Below are positions 39,801 through 53,690 of a stretch of 64,000 nucleotides of DNA, one piece after another. A program made the translations under genes and the position numbers. The notes under the pieces are model-generated. The model searched no databases. It was not told the origin of the DNA and saw nothing but the letters and a program-made list of their open reading frames with translations. Every line of letters begins with the position of its first letter. The stretch's first letter is position 1. The stretch is from assembly GCA_023238725.1 (NCBI GenBank), contig CM041544.1, forward strand, positions 5,042,001-5,106,000, read 5' to 3'. The stretch is from Scortum barcoo. Taxonomy: Eukaryota > Chordata > Actinopteri > Centrarchiformes > Terapontidae.

Positions 39801-40369
39801 ATCGCTTACACATATATGAAAATGTACACACATGCATATTTGGGTGAGACAATAAACATTGCTGACAATGGTTTCACACTATCACAGGGATTCACAGGCA
39901 GTGGTAACACACCAAGAAACACAGCAACTTGCCAGCAAAGATAGGGAAGAACGAGGCCGCTAGCCAGTAAATATATGGTAAAAAGTTGGAAATGCATTCA
40001 GCAAGTTTGTCAGAGCTCAGCACACAATTCATTATGGTGAGTAACACTGAATGAAAACATTATTTTTGTTTATTTGGAAGAAACCTCCACATGGCACTCT
40101 TAATTGGCAGCAGCATTTCAAGGTAGTAGTGTGATTATCTCTTGCTGGTGGTACAAAATGAAAGTGTAGTCATAAATAGGATAAAAACTAGAACAAGAAG
40201 AGAAAAAGGAGAAAGAGTCTAAGAGTCTAAGTCTGTTGACTTGATGATTGTGCCAGATGAAAAGAGGGGGGATCACAAAAGTGATTACATATCATCCTTT
40301 GAGAACTTGACTGAATAACTTGGAAAGCCATTAGATAGTTTTTTTAGGCATTTCACTTCTTACCAAAAA

Positions 40370-40690
40370 CGTTCAACTTGCCTGAGGCCCCTGATGGAAA
40401 ATCAGGGATCACAGAATTCATTAGGATTGGATTTTTGGACCAAAATTCTTGGCAACCCATCCATGTTGACATATTTCAGTCTGAACCAGGGTGCTGCACT
40501 GACTGGCTGACATTACCATCCTGAGAGATCCACACTTCATTCAGGGTTACCAGCAGGTGGATTTTTTTGGCTTAGAGTAAATATCTTGAAAACTGTTAGA
40601 GGGATCTCTATGAAATTTGCTTTCATCCCTAGATTCCTGCCACAGTTTAACATGAAAATCAGTAGTATTTTAACACCTATAGTATGTAAC
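40370..40690. repeat. Probable diverged dispersed teleost repeat
   Basis: Segments such as gtggatttttttggcttagagtaaatatcttgaaaactgttagag and ctatgaaatttgctttcat resemble a common fish dispersed repeat that I remember as having ggattgccatgaaattt followed by cattcatg. The match is by memory and the borders are unclear. Confidence 0.4.
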
Positions 40691-43600
40691 GTGGACCTTG
40701 AACTCCGTTGCTGTAGATTAGTAAGCTGTTATTCTTCCCACTAATACTTTTAATGTAAAAAAAAAATGGTAAAGACCCATTACAACTGAAGAAAACAAAT
40801 CATTTTTTAATTGCTAGAGAAAGGTTTCTTTGTGAAAATACAACAAAAGTCATTCTTGGACACTGGGATCACATTTCACATCTCCTGAATCTTCATCAGG
40901 TGAAAAGTTTTACCTGGAGTCAGTCTGCAGGCTGTGTTGACAAGCTTTCTCTTGTGGTGACTTGTGGTGTGTTTGGGCTGTGGTTTGGCAGGCAGATGGG
41001 TGATCTGTGTGCGTCACGAACAGGTTTGGGGGCGGGTGGGGGTCGTAGCAGTTTAAATAATTCATCCCAAAGGTCCAAGGAACAAGGTGTTTCTCACTGG
41101 ATTGCAGTACTGCTCCTTTCTGAGCTGCTTCAACAGAGAGGCAGGCAGACAGTGAGATGTGTTTCTGTCCAGGCCACTGGACAGTCGACGTTCATAATTC
41201 ATGAGAGTTTGATAAGGAACTAAAAGCCTATCTTTACTTAGACAAAAAGCAGGTGAGGCAGAGAAAAGGGGAGCCAGATGGCGGAGAGGAAGGAGAGTCC
41301 ATCAGGCAGAGAAATTAAGGTGTATAGAGCGAAGACACCGAAAGGCAGAGAAAAGGCGAGGGTAATTATAAATGTGGAGGACTGAGAGGAAGAGACAGGG
41401 TGAGAGATAGAGACAGAGGTAGACATAAATAAAGCATGAATGAAGCAGGGAGAGAGAGAGAGAGAATTTAAAATGTTTTTTTTCCCTTGAGAAAGCTCAG
41501 GTTGCCATCCCCACCACATATCCTATATCCCATATCCCCCAAATATGCTTTTTGTGTCACAAGAGAGTCTATGGAACAAAACAGTCCACCACATCCTGCA
41601 CAGCAACATGCATAAACCTGGACCAGCAGTACCTCAACACAAAACACGTTTTTTATAAGTTGAGGAAGGACACCCATCCTATAAAGATCTTCAATTAAAT
41701 CTAAATGGGACCATTCTTGTGGATGGCAGTTAGATAAATATCCATCAACACACTTCTGAAAAATACAGAAATTGTGATTTTTTCCTTCCTCTGGCCCCGT
41801 AAGCACTCTGTTTTTACAGGTCTTTCTGTGCCTATGTGTCCCTGGCTCTGCTTCAGTGGCAGTGGGTGATCATTAGAGCTCTTTGCTCCTGGCAGCCGCA
41901 CAGTGGTCCGAGGATCTGGCAGTTGTCTGGAAAGCCCGGAGCACGGAGAGGCAGCCAATCCCAGTGGACTACAGGAGGAGAGGCGGCGCGAGCCGTGCTC
42001 CTTGTGCCATGATTGGTGCATTGTTTCAGGGCACTCACTGGCTGGCAGATTGACGGCGTGGGATGCATTGAAAGAGGGCGATAGGAAGGGAAGAAGGTGA
42101 GCAGTGAGTGGTGGAGGGAAACAAAAAAGAAAAAGGAAGTGGCTGCTGCCTGCTGGTCTTTCAGATAACAGATTTCTCTGGAATTGTACTTTCAGTTTTG
42201 GAGGACATTTGATGAGATCTGGGTTATGCGAGTAGTGCACCCCTATGATATGTAAGGTCTCTCTCAACGAATCAGAAACCAGGGGATACAATTTATTATT
42301 GTATGTCTTATTTTTGTAGTTGTGACCACCACTCTTATCCGTCATGATAAAATTGTACTCACCAAAATAAACAGCGACTGTCCAATCACAGCTTAGCAAC
42401 CATGACTAGGCCTGGCAGTCTTATCAGGGTTTTAACAGTTGTTAAGCGGTGTGCATCTGGCTGCAGGAAGAGCATTACTTGGCATTTGAAGACTCTGGAA
42501 GGATGTGTCTTCTATTTAAGCCTTTCCAAAAGTTGGGTTAATGATGGAGAAGTGGGCTGCACAACCGCAGGTATGAAAGACACTCGGAGAGGAGAGGAAT
42601 AGGCAAACCATGAGAGAAAAGATCCTTCTTATTGAACTTGCCAACGGTTAATGTGGAGGTCACACCCAGAGTAAAATAAAGAAGGGGAAGCTGCGTGTGG
42701 GTTCGGTACAGAAGGCCGTAAGCTGTGATGGATGTTCAAAGCTGGTGTTTTGTTTACAACCTGTCTGATCATCTTAACATCTCAGCTGGTACAGTGTTAT
42801 TATTACTGAAAAGGAATAATGGCAGATATTACAAAAAATGATCCTTTAATGCAAAGCTGCATGTTCTGCTACACTAAAGTCCATAATGCACTGCTCTAAT
42901 TCCCTGCACATTGGTTGGCGTGTTTGCCCAGCTGCTCTGTGTCTTTACGGGGCAAGCGGCTATATGAAAATGACACAGCTATGTGACATGGAGATCTCTT
43001 ATTTCCTCATTCCTTAGGACATGTACTGTCACATCCCATTACGGCGCAGCAGCATTGGGAATAGAACAGGGCCTGACAGACTGAGATGAATTTAGATGTA
43101 GCGATCTTGTCTGGGATAAGCTTTAATAGATTACATTTTATGGTGATGTGGCCTGTCCCTTGTCGCTCAATGTGCACTTATCCTCTGAGCCTTACGCACG
43201 CATGGCCGCGCGCACAAACACACAATCCCAAACAAACACACCCCCACCCACTCTCATCAAGACTCTATCCGTCCCGTTCGCTTCCTCACTGTCTATTACT
43301 CTGTCTCTCACTTGTCGCTTCATCACAATATTACGCCGCGGTGTTTGGCTCTCGCTCTCCACCTGTGTCTCCTCTCTGATGAGATTTGGAAGCTCCCTGA
43401 CCGATGCGTCCGTTCGCCTTGACATTAAGGAATCAGATGGGCTAATGTTAACGGCAACATAATTGCGTAGATTGAATACGGTGTTGTTCAGATTTGCCCT
43501 TGTCTCTCCACTCTATTTTTATCAGGACAGGCCCTGGAGCGACGGGGTTGTTAGCAGCTAATGGCGGCAGAGCAACAAAAACCTCAAATTACATTTGGCA

Positions 43601-45551
43601 CCAGGGATTTAATGGTTCAATAAAAATCTGTTTTATCCACCACTGCCCTGCTACCAACCAACAGCCCTCCTCCTCCACTCCAGTGGTCTCTTTCCAGCTC
43701 CTCACATCTGTGCAAGTGCACTCCAATAACACTCTCGACGTGGACTCTTTTTTTTTTTTTTTTTTATGGCCGCGTTGCTATCCACACTCGAGATAACTTT
43801 TCAATTAAGACAATTGGCTCCAGATGATGTGGCTTTAACTTGTTGGAGCATTAATTTTCAGCTAAATTCCTCCCTTACCCATAGTTCACGGTAAACTTCT
43901 TTTGATATCGCTGAGTATGACATCAAATCCCAATCTGTGCTTCCCACAATGGAGACTCAATCAATATTATCGTGGCCAATGATTTTATTCTAGCTGCGGG
44001 TGAGTGACTTCACACTCTCGCTGTTTTACTGAACCTGAATGACCTCGATGAAAAAGGTTGAATCTCTCTCTGCAGTGATGTGATTCATTTAAGTGTAACA
44101 ACGAGAATATGAACCACGAGTAAAGACAAAAACACATATTTACCACATTGTTTAAAAGAGTGCTATCAGGCCTTCTAAATATGAAGCAAAGACTGGGTGT
44201 TTAAGCACCCATTCAAACCTTGTTTTTTTCCTCCTTGGGGGGGGAAATCCAGTGCCTCCCAATCCAGCCAGTCATAATTTATTCATTAAAAAAATCTTAT
44301 CTGATTATCTCCATTAATCAGCGTCGCGTGTTCCTGTAAACAGAGCGTGAGGACTCACGCCCGCATGGCGCAGGAGAGGAGCCAGCGAGATTTGGGTTGT
44401 GAGCGAAAGTGCGGGCGTCGATTAAGAATTTATAATGTGAGAAGGGGGAGGGTGGTGGGGATAGGGCCCGTGTAACAGGGGACGCTAAACAAAACAAGCC
44501 AGTGCCAAACATGGAGCCAAGCCTCTCCTCGAGCCCATGAATAATGTAGCAGAGGAAAACACTACATTCTGTTGTCGCACCGCAGTGGTAAACAGACAAT
44601 TAACATAATAACAGACACACACACCCATCCAAACCAGACAGTGGAAGGTGTGCCCTCGCTATGCGGGACGGTGCTAATTGTGACAAAACTCTGCAAATGA
44701 ACTGGGTTACGTACAGGTGAGAGCAAAACCTCAGAATACAGTAAGAAAAAGAACAGTAATTTTCTCTTTGCTGGCCTCTCTTTGCAGACTTTCAGTTTAC
44801 CCTGCTTTGAAAATCTGTCCTCCAAAAAGTATCTTTGTTCTATATTTATCCTAATGCCCTCATTCTTATTCAGTCCGGGCCTTCTCATAGATTTCCTTAT
44901 TCAGTACTTATTTGAATGGGATTTTCAAGGCTGCTCTCCTCCCACTGCAAGTGCAGGACTTACTTTGGCTATCATCACTAGGCGGTGGTGTAGTATCGCT
45001 GATGCTCTCCTCATTTATTTGGGTCAATTAAGGCATTAGCCCATTAAACAGGGTCAAATTTGGGGCAGGGTCAAATTCTCTCAGTTGGAGTCTATAGGTT
45101 TGTGTTTATACCATGGAAGAACCACATTTTACCAACAGAGAGGCCGATTTCAAGTCTTTCCTGCCTTTATCATTTAAAATATTCTCTTTTATCTTTACAG
45201 ATGAAAGAATAATGAATTAACTATGTGAATTAATCCAAATTATTATGAAATCTGAATCCTAAAAGTGAGACGATGCACAGTAGAATCTTTGATTACCTAT
45301 CTGTATGTCAACTACATGGCTTTAAATATTTTTTCATTTTCAAAATTGATATTGTAAGAAACACCACAGAGGAGCATCTGTGTGCATGTTTACAGTGCAG
45401 CTCAACATAATAAAAATGATTTAAAAAATACTGAAAATATAATATAAAAATACTAAAATATAACTGCTTACTTGTTTTCTAGATGCGTTTTGAATGATTA
45501 TGGTTGATGCTAACTACAGGGACAAATAAGCTGCATTTCCTGTGGCTGCTT

Positions 45552-45589
45552 CACAGAAACACAAGTTCACAGTCAGAAACACAAGTTCA
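45552..45589. repeat. Imperfect tandem duplication (about 19 bp)
   Basis: cagaaacacaagttca occurs twice, the second copy preceded by cagt. Confidence 0.75.
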
Positions 45590-48500
45590 ACGCTTTTAAT
45601 CCGAAGTAGCAGCAGGGAGAGTGAACAGTAAAGTGAGAGGCCATTATCAATGAGGTAAGATTACAAACAGTAACTCTGTATTGCATGCATACATTATTTC
45701 CTGTGGCTGGAGTGACAGACTCCACCACTAACAATGAAACCTTTTGTGTACAGAGGAAATAACAGAAATTAAAGGCATTGAATGGCCATTTCTTGAAAAT
45801 GTAGACCATAAGTAGAATGACAGACAGATTGATTTTATGTGAAAACATTGAGGATTATAACAGTCAAGACCCACTTCCAGATCCTATTTATCACTTTGTC
45901 AGGTCACAGTATGAGGCCACAGCACAGAGACACTGTAAGGATACGATATCTTACCGTGATTATGCACTGACAAGAATCTGGTGCCCTCCAGGAGCACTGA
46001 CTGACAGCACCTGTTTACACAAGCTGGACTGTTTGGGGCATTTATCTGGGTCCTGCAGCCCCTGGGGTGTACTTTGGCAGCTTTGGAGAGAGCTTTAGTT
46101 GTAAATGAGAAGGCAGATGTGGTACATTGTGGCCTTGAGGAAAGAGATGGATGGCGGAGTGTGTTAGGTTAAGTCTTGTAGATATAGACTTAGGCTGGAG
46201 TTCCCACGGGAAGCCAACAAAGGTCAGTGGTGTTCGGGATCGCATGAGGAGTCAGTTGTGTGTTATCCAACACACCTCTCTCTCTCTTTCCCTCCCCTGC
46301 CTTGGGACCGGGGACTGAGGGCTGTCTATGGAAGGTCATGGAGATAAGGTGGAATGTTGTTCTGCTGCGGAGATAGGGAGCTGCCGCAATTACTGCCACG
46401 TCAATGGAAAGGCCTTTAAATATCTGCTGCTCGCTGAGGAGGGGAGGTGGGGACACCACCTGCCAATTGCTCCCTCGGTGCATTGTAAAAAATAAAACCT
46501 CAGGTCATCTCATTTTATATTGCACATTGTTTTTTTGTCTGGGAGTTTTCTCACATATTATCCAGAGTTTTCTCCTTTTATGTTATTTTTATTTCATTTA
46601 AAATCATGTCATTTTATTTCATGAAGAAACTAGTGAGCAAAAATATTTACATTCAGTATGATGCAGCAGTTGTGTCTGACAGTTAATCAGTAAGAGACAC
46701 GCTATGCTAGATGCACTATGAAAAGCAATATGCAATATGAAATACATGATGAAAAAACCACTGTAAAAAACAAAATTCTCTCATTTCAATAGTCCCTCTC
46801 TGCTTCGTTTAGGATGTTCGAACATATTGTACCAGAAACCAAACTGGCAAAAATCTGAATTAATGCACAATTTACAAGAGATTGCAATTTGAGGTATATC
46901 TTTAATTGATTATTGGGCATGTTAACAGTCAATGGTTGTTTAAATGTTGAAGTTTACACTTTTCCTTGTGATTAATAGTAGAAGTAGCACAAGTCATGAA
47001 CAGGTTTTGAGATCTGAAGGTCAAAATAATGGCTCTGTGAAATTACATTTGATCCTTCAATAGTGGATGTATTGTGCCTTGAAAGTTGTGTGTATTGTCA
47101 TCAGATTGGACAGATTACAGGTGACATAGCACCCCTACATTATGCACACATGTGTGCCCGCACATATGCATGCAAGCATATCCACAGATTGTCTCACCCC
47201 GATTTAATTTCTCACCTTGTCTCTGTGTTCCAGTGTGTCTCTCTCTGAGTCTCCCTCTCACGCCTTAATCCGGAATCTGAGGCGAAGAGGTACCTGAGGT
47301 GCTTTAGCTGAGTGAAAATTACATTTACACTGACATGGAAAAGCAGGCCCATCCCTGGAGTGGAACTAAAGTCTGGCTGGTGCTAGCCGCTGTCAAGCAT
47401 CCATTTTCATCGAAATCTCCCTTGAGGCTGCAGGTTTGCAGCTCACTTTTGAGCAGCTGGTTTGAGGGAGATGTGTCACAATCACCACCATGGTCTCATT
47501 GTCTTGTTTTTATGGCATGAAAACCATTTAGTAGTTATAAATAGGTAGTTCATAAAAAAACAAAAAAACAACCTACTGCTATGTTCAACTGTCAACTGTC
47601 AACTTAAAACAATTAACTGTTTGGCCTATAAACATCAGAAAATGAACAGCGATCACTGTTTCCTTGAGTACAAGGTGAAATTGTAGATTGTCTAGCCCTA
47701 TCATCATATTCAGCTTGTTATAGGACATGTTCACATTTGAGAAGCAGGACCTTTAATTACTTGACTTGACTTGAAGAAACAGAGGGAAAAACTGATAGTT
47801 AGCATGAGCGGTGACAGCAGTCATGGCTGAATGATGAAAAGAGATCCACCTATTGAAATTCAGACATTATTAACAGATAATTCAAGGAAAGACGTCACAG
47901 TTTACCATTTGACCTACAACTAAACTATTGGAAAAGCAGTTCGCAAAGTCAACAGAAAGCACTTTTCTCAGTACAGTCAGCTTTTTTTTGTTTCAGTGGT
48001 GATCTTGTGAGTGGCCTCTTTAAGGACACTAAAATCTAAAGTAATATTGCCTCAATAGAGGAGCATTAAGTTGCCAGATTGACTTTTAAATGAATCAGAG
48101 GTCGAAACGAGGAGCAAATCTCTGTATCCGCCTCAACACTGCTGCTTCGGTCAATTCTCTCGTCGTAATGACGCCTTGATGACAGCACTAACCTCCTCTG
48201 AAGAGAGTGGCTGATACAGCCTCACTGCCATAAAGTGACCAATTAGCTCCCACCCCTGAGATCCATGTAGCTCAGATGCTGTGACATAGCGACGGTCGCT
48301 GGGGACATGTGGCAGGCTCTTTAGTCTGATGGAGCTGGAGATGGCCAGAAGTGGTAGCCTGGGGTCAAAGGATCGCAGACAAACAGCTACATAGTGTCTC
48401 TCTCAGGACAGAGGGGACAGCAGCAATGAGCGTGTTGGTATAAATCACCCCCCCCCCTTCAAACATCCCCATTCCCTCCACCATCACCACAGCTGAATCC

Positions 48501-51354
48501 CACTCCAGGCTGACACTGGATAGGAGAGTCAAAGTGGAGTACGCCTTGCATACGTTATGGTGATTATTTAGCTGTTAGTCTTACTGAGTTCAAGGAGCGC
48601 TCAGGACACTGCTGAAAAAATATCCATCTAAACATTTATATGATGGATATTTTAATTCTGTGTTATACCCAAAATATACAGATATTTTTCAAAGAAGGTG
48701 ACTGAATATTTCCTCTGAAAATGGAGTGTTCAGAGTTACACTTAAGATTATGAACCACAAATTATAGTGTAAATATTTTGTACATATGATGTATCACTAA
48801 GTATCTACTGCTAGGTACATAAAAATGCCACTAAAAGGTAATGGACTTTACTTCAGCTGGAATTATTCATGCATGCTTTTAAAAAAAGTTGGTAAAACAC
48901 ATAAGCAACCTATAAAGCTGTCACTTTATTTGCTGAATTTATGTTGAATTAAGTTGAAGGATATGTATTCAGCCCCTCAATTATCTGGTTATATGACATT
49001 AAAGCAGGTTTAGGTTCTTGTCCTGTTATACTAGTTATAGTGTTATGCCAGTTTTTATGGTCATAGAAAGCTTGGATAAGTGCAAAACTACTTTACTGTT
49101 AATCAGTATTTTATCATTATTTCAAAACCTATTTCAAAACCCCTCTTCTCAACAAAAATAATTTACACTATATTCATTAGAAGTATTTAATTTTCAAAAA
49201 CCTTTTTACATTTACAGTCTGTATTTGTAATAGATTTTGAAATATATTATAGTCTTGTTACTCTGTAATAATCTTACTGTACTCTACAACTAGTACATAG
49301 GCAATCAGTTATTTAAAAAATACTGGCAGCGTCATTTATTCATAAGGTTCTATTAAATTCAACAATTTTACTCACTTATTCTACCTCTCACCTTCTTCCC
49401 CTGTCATTTTTTTAATTCAATCTTTATTTAAATCTTTAGAAATCATTGAGGGTTTGTCCTCATTTTTAATGATGTCAACAGTAAAACTTAAACATATATA
49501 TTTGTCTCAATCGGTACCCAGTAAGTAACTTATTTATACCCATATATACTGAATAATTACACCATAATAAAGCATTACTGTTTTCAAAACATTAAAAGAA
49601 TTTTAAATGGAATGTAACTGTGAGGTTTACAGATGTGACCAGTTTTACATGTGCTATTAAAGGACCAGTGTGCATGCAGACGGTTTAGTTTCATCATGCT
49701 ACAGTGTGGGGTTTTTAAAGATTGGATGGTACAGTGAAAAAGACCCAGCCATATGCTCCAAGCTGTATGCCCCTAAAATAAACTGGAGTGGTAAATCATC
49801 GATTGCATGGTCCAACTTGGAACAAGCACAAAAATCTATCAAAAATAATCGCTTCAAATCTCTTTGTTCCACCTTTTTCGAGGCTCTGCAGCCCAGATCA
49901 GGGATGACTGTAGCATTCTGAGGCATATGTTAAAGGGGGCGATGAGACCAAGGTCAGTGTGTTGTTAACACCATTACTTTGCTTGTTTCCTAATCAGGGT
50001 GAAAACAAATCTCTGATGGATGACTTCTGCCCCTCTCAGTCCTTCTGTCTCTGTCTCTGTGGTCACTATGTACACTAAGTGGCATGGCTAATAAGTCTCC
50101 ATAGGGCTACATGGCTGGCTCCCAGCTAATCACTTTTTGAGACAGAATCTTCAAAGTGTGCCCTTTTGTCTGATGCTAATCTGGGCCAAGTGGGGGCTCT
50201 GTAGATGGATGAGCGTGGGCTCTGGGTAGATTGGCTCGAGTTAGCTCTGCTCCATCCAAATCATGTGTCCATTTATTTCCATAATATTGTATGGGTGACT
50301 GTGTAAAAACCTGATAAATTGACATCAAACACTGACATTATTATGTGCAGCCATTAATTATAGATACTGACTTTGGTCAAAAAACAAATCAAGGATTACA
50401 TTCTTCTTTATATGCTTGGTGACAAATACTGAGGGAAATGTGTCAGATTAACTAGAAATGAAATAAAAGACTCATTATAGACTTGAGACGTCCTTATCAT
50501 TTTTCATATTTGCAAATGTTTAGTGAATAATACAGTCCTTCCTTGTGACACCTTTGCAGTGCCACATCACTTGCCCAGGTGACACACTGCCTCTTTACAT
50601 GGTCCATCAGCATTGTGCAGAGGTACTCATATTATGGCTGTGCTATAAGCTGGAGGCAAATGATGTTGTATAAATTTGCAGTAACATTGTGGCTGTATAT
50701 AATCCATTTATGAAGCACGTACAGTATGTGACGTGACAAAGACTGTATTTATACCTCAGACCATCTGGATCTTTCAAGTGAGTTATATCAGTTGCATGCA
50801 ATGCTTAAGTTTGTCACTGACCTAGTTACAATGTTTTACAAGAACAACTGACTACAACAGGGAGTTGTAATAAAGACACACATGATCAAAGTACTGTGCC
50901 TCACTAGTAGGATTGCTACTTAAAATTCATTTCAGTATCTGCCACTAATCTGCCAAATATTTGTCCCACAGTCCAAAAGTTTGACTTCAGATGTCTTGTT
51001 TTGGGCTAAAACCCAAAGATGTCTCATTTCTTAACTGAGAAAACAGAGAAAAACAGCCAATATTTATACTTGGAACTGGAACAGGAACAGAAGCTGTAAA
51101 TAGTGACATTTTAGCATTTATGCCTAAAAAAATGATAAGAAAATTACTTAAAATAACAAACTAAAATGATTGATTATGAAAGTAGTTGCCAGCTAATGAA
51201 TTAATTGACTAATCCTGTCAGCTCTACTTGCTGGTATACAGAAGCCACATAACTCCCTCATGATGCTACCATTGTGGTGTGCCTCTTCAGCAGCCAGTCA
51301 CTTTGATCAGGAATAAGCAGGTATAGGGGTGAGGTATAAGTTGCTGACTGTGTA

Positions 51355-51455
51355 GTCCCAGTCGGTTTGCAGTCCAGCCGAGGCCCTTTGTTGCATGTCC
51401 TTCCACATTTCTCCCATCCCTCACTTCCTCTTTTCCCACTGTCTAATAAAGTCAC
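51355..51455 (+). mobile_element. Decayed SINE, 3' part, same family as 6821-6986
   Basis: The segment gaggccctttgttgcatgtcc, a pyrimidine-rich body and ctgtctaataaagtcac parallel the tail of the SINE at 6821-6986 (ggggtccctttgctgcatgtc and cctgtcctatctataaaa). The tRNA-like head is not recognisable, so this is a 5'-truncated or heavily diverged copy. No target duplication is seen. Confidence 0.55.
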
Positions 51456-52470
51456 ATAATTCCACAGAAAGTGAAATGTTTTGATGTGAATCCATAAGCA
51501 TGTGTCTTCTATAGTGTATTTTTATCATCACTAGTAAACCTTAAGGCTGCTGCTTTCACAGTGCATTTGGAATTTGGTCTGGCATTTTAATGTATTTTTA
51601 AGTCACATGAGCGTGTCACAGGGTTTGGAACACTTCTATTTGCACATGGCCCGGGGCATCATCTTACTGCGACTGTGCTAAACAGGCAGAGGATTGACAC
51701 CAGCTTATTACCCCTGTTTAACAGATTAAATGGCTGACGTATCGAGTGCAGATCTCAGGGGACTGCATTTTCTCAAAGTAAGCTCAGATCATCATCTTCT
51801 TTTTTTTTCACCTTATTAAGAGAATTGCGATTCCCATCGTGGCCATCACCATCATGGCGCTGGAGAAATTGCTGCCTGCCTGGTCGTTCTCATTGGAGTG
51901 ATGGTCCTGATTGAGAAATACAAGCCTCCTTCTCTTCTTTTCACTACATGTATGAGTCAATTGGCTCTGGTCCCACTGTAGCTGGGGGGGGGCAATGGAT
52001 GGGACCTTCATTGATCAAAACGTGGAGGGGGATGGAGGATGGGGGATCGCTGAACAGCCAGAGTGAGCTGATTATGGTAATGTTTCAACAGATCGATTAA
52101 AGGGATGTGCGTCTGAAGGCAGAAGAGCGCTCCAATAAATCCTCCATCCCATATCCTTGCTCGCGGTGAAGTGTCTTGGATTCCTCAGCATGACCAAGAC
52201 TGGGAGACTTGAACAAAATACCAAACAGCAGCTTTGTGCAAACACATCAAAAGTGCATATATATTATATAAAAAAAACCCTGGTAGATACAAGTTGAGAA
52301 ACTGTTTATTTTTTGTGACATTAATATATTTGTAAGGATGACTTGTTAAAAATAGGGTAGCTTGCTCACGTCTACGTTTAAATTTCCTTCTGTGTTATGC
52401 AAAAAGGGTGAATTATATTCCCTGAAAACTGAAAATCTATCCTTTGAGTACCAAATACCACCTGTAGGCT

Positions 52471-52857
52471 TTAAAGGAATACTTTGACATGTTGGGAAAT
52501 CGCTTTCATGCGGATGAAAGATCAATACCACTCTCATATCTGTCTGTTCAGTTGAAAGCTAGAGCCAGAAGATGGGCAGCTTTGTGTAGAGGCTGGAAAA
52601 AGAGGGAAAGAGTCAGTCCAGCTGTCAAGGTATAATATCCTCACCATACCTCTAAAACTCACTAATTAACAGGTTATATCTCGTTTGTCTAATCTATGCA
52701 AAAGCCAAAGTGTAAGAACAACAACTTGGCTCTTTCTTTTAAATCGTCTTCCTGGAATATTGTCGTCACCAGAGACTCACAATTAGATTTTCTCATCCAG
52801 CTCTCGTTAAGAAAGTGAACAAGCTTATTTCCCAGAATGTCAAACTGCTCCTTCAGA
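52471..52857. mobile_element. Foldback MITE, copy 2
   Basis: The left end is ggaatactttgacatgttgggaaatcg (52476 on). The right end, atttcccagaatgtcaaactgctcc (52828-52852), is its inverted complement with few mismatches. The interior includes gataccactctcatatctgt-like sequence and aaactcactaattaacaggttatatctcgtttgtctaatc, typical of the same dispersed family as 15336-15941. The copy is about 390 bp and lacks much of the second arm. Confidence 0.65.
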
Positions 52858-52896
52858 GATGAAGATTTGTTCCTTAGTGTTGAACCGCGGGAGTTC

Positions 52897-52924
52897 AGGT
52901 TAGGTCTTGCAGGTTAGGTCTTGC
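52897..52924. repeat. 14-bp perfect tandem duplication
   Basis: aggttaggtcttgc occurs twice in succession, with a partial third start (aggtt). Confidence 0.85.
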
Positions 52925-53369
52925 AGGTTTTTCAGGCATGTTTTAGTCATCAATTTTGCACATGTCTGAGAGAACAGATACAAGAGGAATCTATTTTGAT
53001 CAATACAGCTGTCTACACAGGCCACATAACGTGTCACCCTATACAGGCTATAAGCATATAACCACAACCTGAAACATATTTGTACCTGTCAAGTCTATTT
53101 TGTTGCGTTTTATGCGTGTAATTAGAGTGATTGTGTCTTGGGCCTTTAGCACTGCCAAAATGTGGGTAACCTACACTCAGTACTGTACCTGAATGTGTCC
53201 TATGTCGACACAGAGGACTGAATTATTACTGAAACTATTACTGTTGCTGCTCTGCTCTGTACATTATGTGAGATGTGAGAGATCTTCACAGGTCCAAAGT
53301 AAGTGAAATGGGACCATGTCAATGTTTTTAAGTCGGAAATATGTTTAATGTCTTGACCTACATCAAAAA

Positions 53370-53690
53370 CTCTCAATTCAAGTCCAAGTCAACACCAACA
53401 AGTCCGAGCTTGGTCCAAGCACTAAACGATACCTAACAAGTCCGGCACCTTTCTTTCCTATTCTGTTGCTGTGTAACTGGCAAATGATATCTGTCAAGAA
53501 AATGAAGAGTTTATTCACACATACTTGTTTTGGCTTGGAGAATATCAACTTTTTCCAAGTCATACGTCAAAGAGCAGTTACAAGTCATCGGGCAAAGTCA
53601 AGTTGTAAGTCTGTCATCAGCTGCAGGTTCATGATGCAAGTATGCAGGTCATGTGACTCAAGTGCACCAAAGTGCCACCAATCAACAGCT
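53370..53690. repeat. Degenerate AAGTC-rich repeat
   Basis: Repeated aagtcc/aagtca words (tcaagtccaagtcaac, aacaagtccgag, acaagtcatc, aaagtcaagttgtaagtc, actcaagtgc) suggest a decayed simple or dispersed repeat. Borders are approximate. Confidence 0.4.

Larger units (their letters stand above)
25896..40369 (+). other. 42-kb intron, middle part, no genes recognised
   Basis: Mostly AT-rich unique-looking sequence. It includes a long CA tract (26497-26543), a purine-rich (GGA)n stretch around 31285-31335, another CA tract (33785-33807) and AT-rich runs near 38485-38510. No exon with family similarity, RNA gene or full transposon coding region is seen on either strand. Confidence 0.6.
40691..52470 (+). 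other. 42-kb intron, later part, no genes recognised
   Basis: It contains a poly-T run near 43750-43765, a GA-rich run near 41449-41466, a short imperfect tandem duplication at 45552-45589, a C-run near 48449-48457 and a SINE remnant at 51355-51455. Long open frames, such as the minus-strand one at 41701-42399, show no domain, codon or splice evidence. Confidence 0.6.

Noticed and set aside
41701..42399. 232-codon minus-strand open frame
   Set aside because: No motif, domain or splice evidence. The composition looks like translated non-coding DNA inside an intron.
49655..49935. Possible dispersed repeat starting ttaaaggaccagtgtg
   Set aside because: The first bases resemble a known fish repeat start, but the rest does not match what I remember and no ends or duplication are visible.
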